Program-made: the position numbers and the translations under genes
In this document: positions 6,267 through 6,743 of the stretch, one piece after another
Layout: the number at the start of each line of letters is the position of its first letter
How positions within the stretch are numbered: position 1 is the first letter of the stretch
Notes under the pieces: generated by a model
Told to the model about the DNA's origin: nothing
Seen by the model: the letters and a program-made list of their open reading frames with translations, nothing else
Databases searched by the model: none
Origin: Bacteroidota bacterium
Lineage (GTDB): Bacteria; Bacteroidota; Bacteroidia; Chitinophagales; Chitinophagaceae
DNA length: 6,743 nucleotides
Reading direction: 5' to 3'
NCBI GenBank assembly: GCA_023386395.1
Contig: JAEWJV010000046.1
Coordinates: 1 to 6,743 of the forward strand

Positions 6267-6743
6267 CTATTCTCCCTGCTTAATAAAAGCAATTAAATCA
6301 GCCATTTGTTGCTTATCAATCTTTTTTTCAAAATCATTCAGCATAGGTGACACCTCTAATGTTTTGAGTGATCTTATATCCTTTTTTGAAATGGTTATTT
6401 TTACACCGCCCTGCTTGTTCACAACGATAGCATTTGAGGTTTGCGATACTATAATCCCTTGCTGTATCGCTCCATCATTCAACACTATGTTCCATAATTC
6501 GTAACCGTGAGAAATGGAAAGATTTGGATCCAGGATATTAATCATAATATTCTCCGGGTTCCAGCTTTGAACTGTGCCGAGGTCAGGGCCAAAAGCAGTG
6601 CCCATTTTACCCCTTAGCTGGTGGCATGCCAGGCAATTGATTACACAAACTGCCTTTCCTTTATTGGCATCTCCTTTCAATTTAAGTGCAGCTTTATATT
6701 CTTTTATTACCGCGCTGCGGTCTTCTTTCTTTCCTGATAACAA
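6267..6743 (-). CDS. c-type cytochrome, Pirellula/Verrucomicrobium-type heme-binding domain, C-terminal part
   Basis: The frame is open through the window edge, so only the last 158 residues are present. They contain one heme-attachment site, CLACH, at fragment residues 37-41 within AVCVINCLACHQLRGKMG, followed by FGPDL at 51-55, ILDPN at 70-74, ELWNIVLNDG at 82-91, and the ending MADLIAFIK at 147-155. This order (CxxCH, GPDL, ILDPN, xxxLxDGxxxxGxV, LxDLIAFI) matches the heme-binding domain known as TIGR02603, usually found at the C-terminus of large periplasmic proteins with an N-terminal dehydrogenase-like propeller in Planctomycetes, Verrucomicrobia and Bacteroidota. Met134 (SPM) is a possible distal heme ligand. 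The missing upstream part probably contains the propeller. It is separated from the GDPD gene by repeat element 2, so membership of the same transcript is uncertain. Confidence 0.85.
   Translation of the reverse strand: MLSGKKEDRSAVIKEYKAALKLKGDANKGKAVCVINCLACHQLRGKMGTAFGPDLGTVQSWNPENIMINILDPNLSISHGYELWNIVLNDGAIQQGIIVSQTSNAIVVNKQGGVKITISKKDIRSLKTLEVSPMLNDFEKKIDKQQMADLIAFIKQGE

Overview
The window looks like chromosome of a Bacteroidota bacterium, probably of the Chitinophagaceae or a near relative. This is inferred from AT-rich spacers, start codons without obvious Shine-Dalgarno sequences, Bacteroidota-style secreted hydrolases with a signal peptide ending in SAQ, LAQ or YSQ, and a short palindromic interspersed repeat whose core (GTCATTTCGA...GAGATTTCTC...) resembles repeats I recall as common in that phylum. 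No rRNA, tRNA, CRISPR array, transposase or phage gene was seen.

Layout. Positions 1-444 (+) hold the C-terminal third of a major facilitator superfamily (MFS) transporter. Positions 427-652 hold a 226-bp nested inverted repeat that resembles a miniature inverted-repeat transposable element (MITE); its left end supplies the transporter's last codons and its stop. From 5994 down to 703, all on the minus strand, lies a tightly packed gene run. It contains a secreted glycerophosphodiester phosphodiesterase (GDPD)-family protein, a secreted sialidase-like (BNR/Asp-box) beta-propeller, a truncated second GDPD gene, a secreted PhoPQ-activated pathogenicity-related (PqaA/PF10142) alpha/beta hydrolase, and a 477-residue polytopic membrane protein that I cannot name. 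Positions 6031-6254 hold a second copy of the repeat element in opposite orientation, just upstream of the first GDPD gene. Positions 6267-6743 (-) hold the C-terminal part of a protein ending in a c-type cytochrome domain of the Pirellula/Verrucomicrobium type.

How it may work together (inference). Three enzymes with signal peptides (phosphodiesterase, sialidase-like glycosidase, PqaA-type hydrolase) are encoded with gaps of about 10-25 bp, counting the truncated gene between them, and are followed by a polytopic membrane protein. This suggests an envelope or periplasmic module that degrades or remodels a decorated glycan or phospho-glycan, perhaps with uptake through the neighbouring MFS transporter. 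The substrate cannot be read from the sequence.

The most noteworthy non-coding signal is the pair of inverted MITE-like elements that bracket the whole five-gene run. One overlaps the end of a coding region. The other places an open frame and a possible promoter directly before the operon. The most noteworthy coding signals are the membrane protein, with an apparent internal duplication, and the GDPD fragment, which stops just before its catalytic His-Asp.
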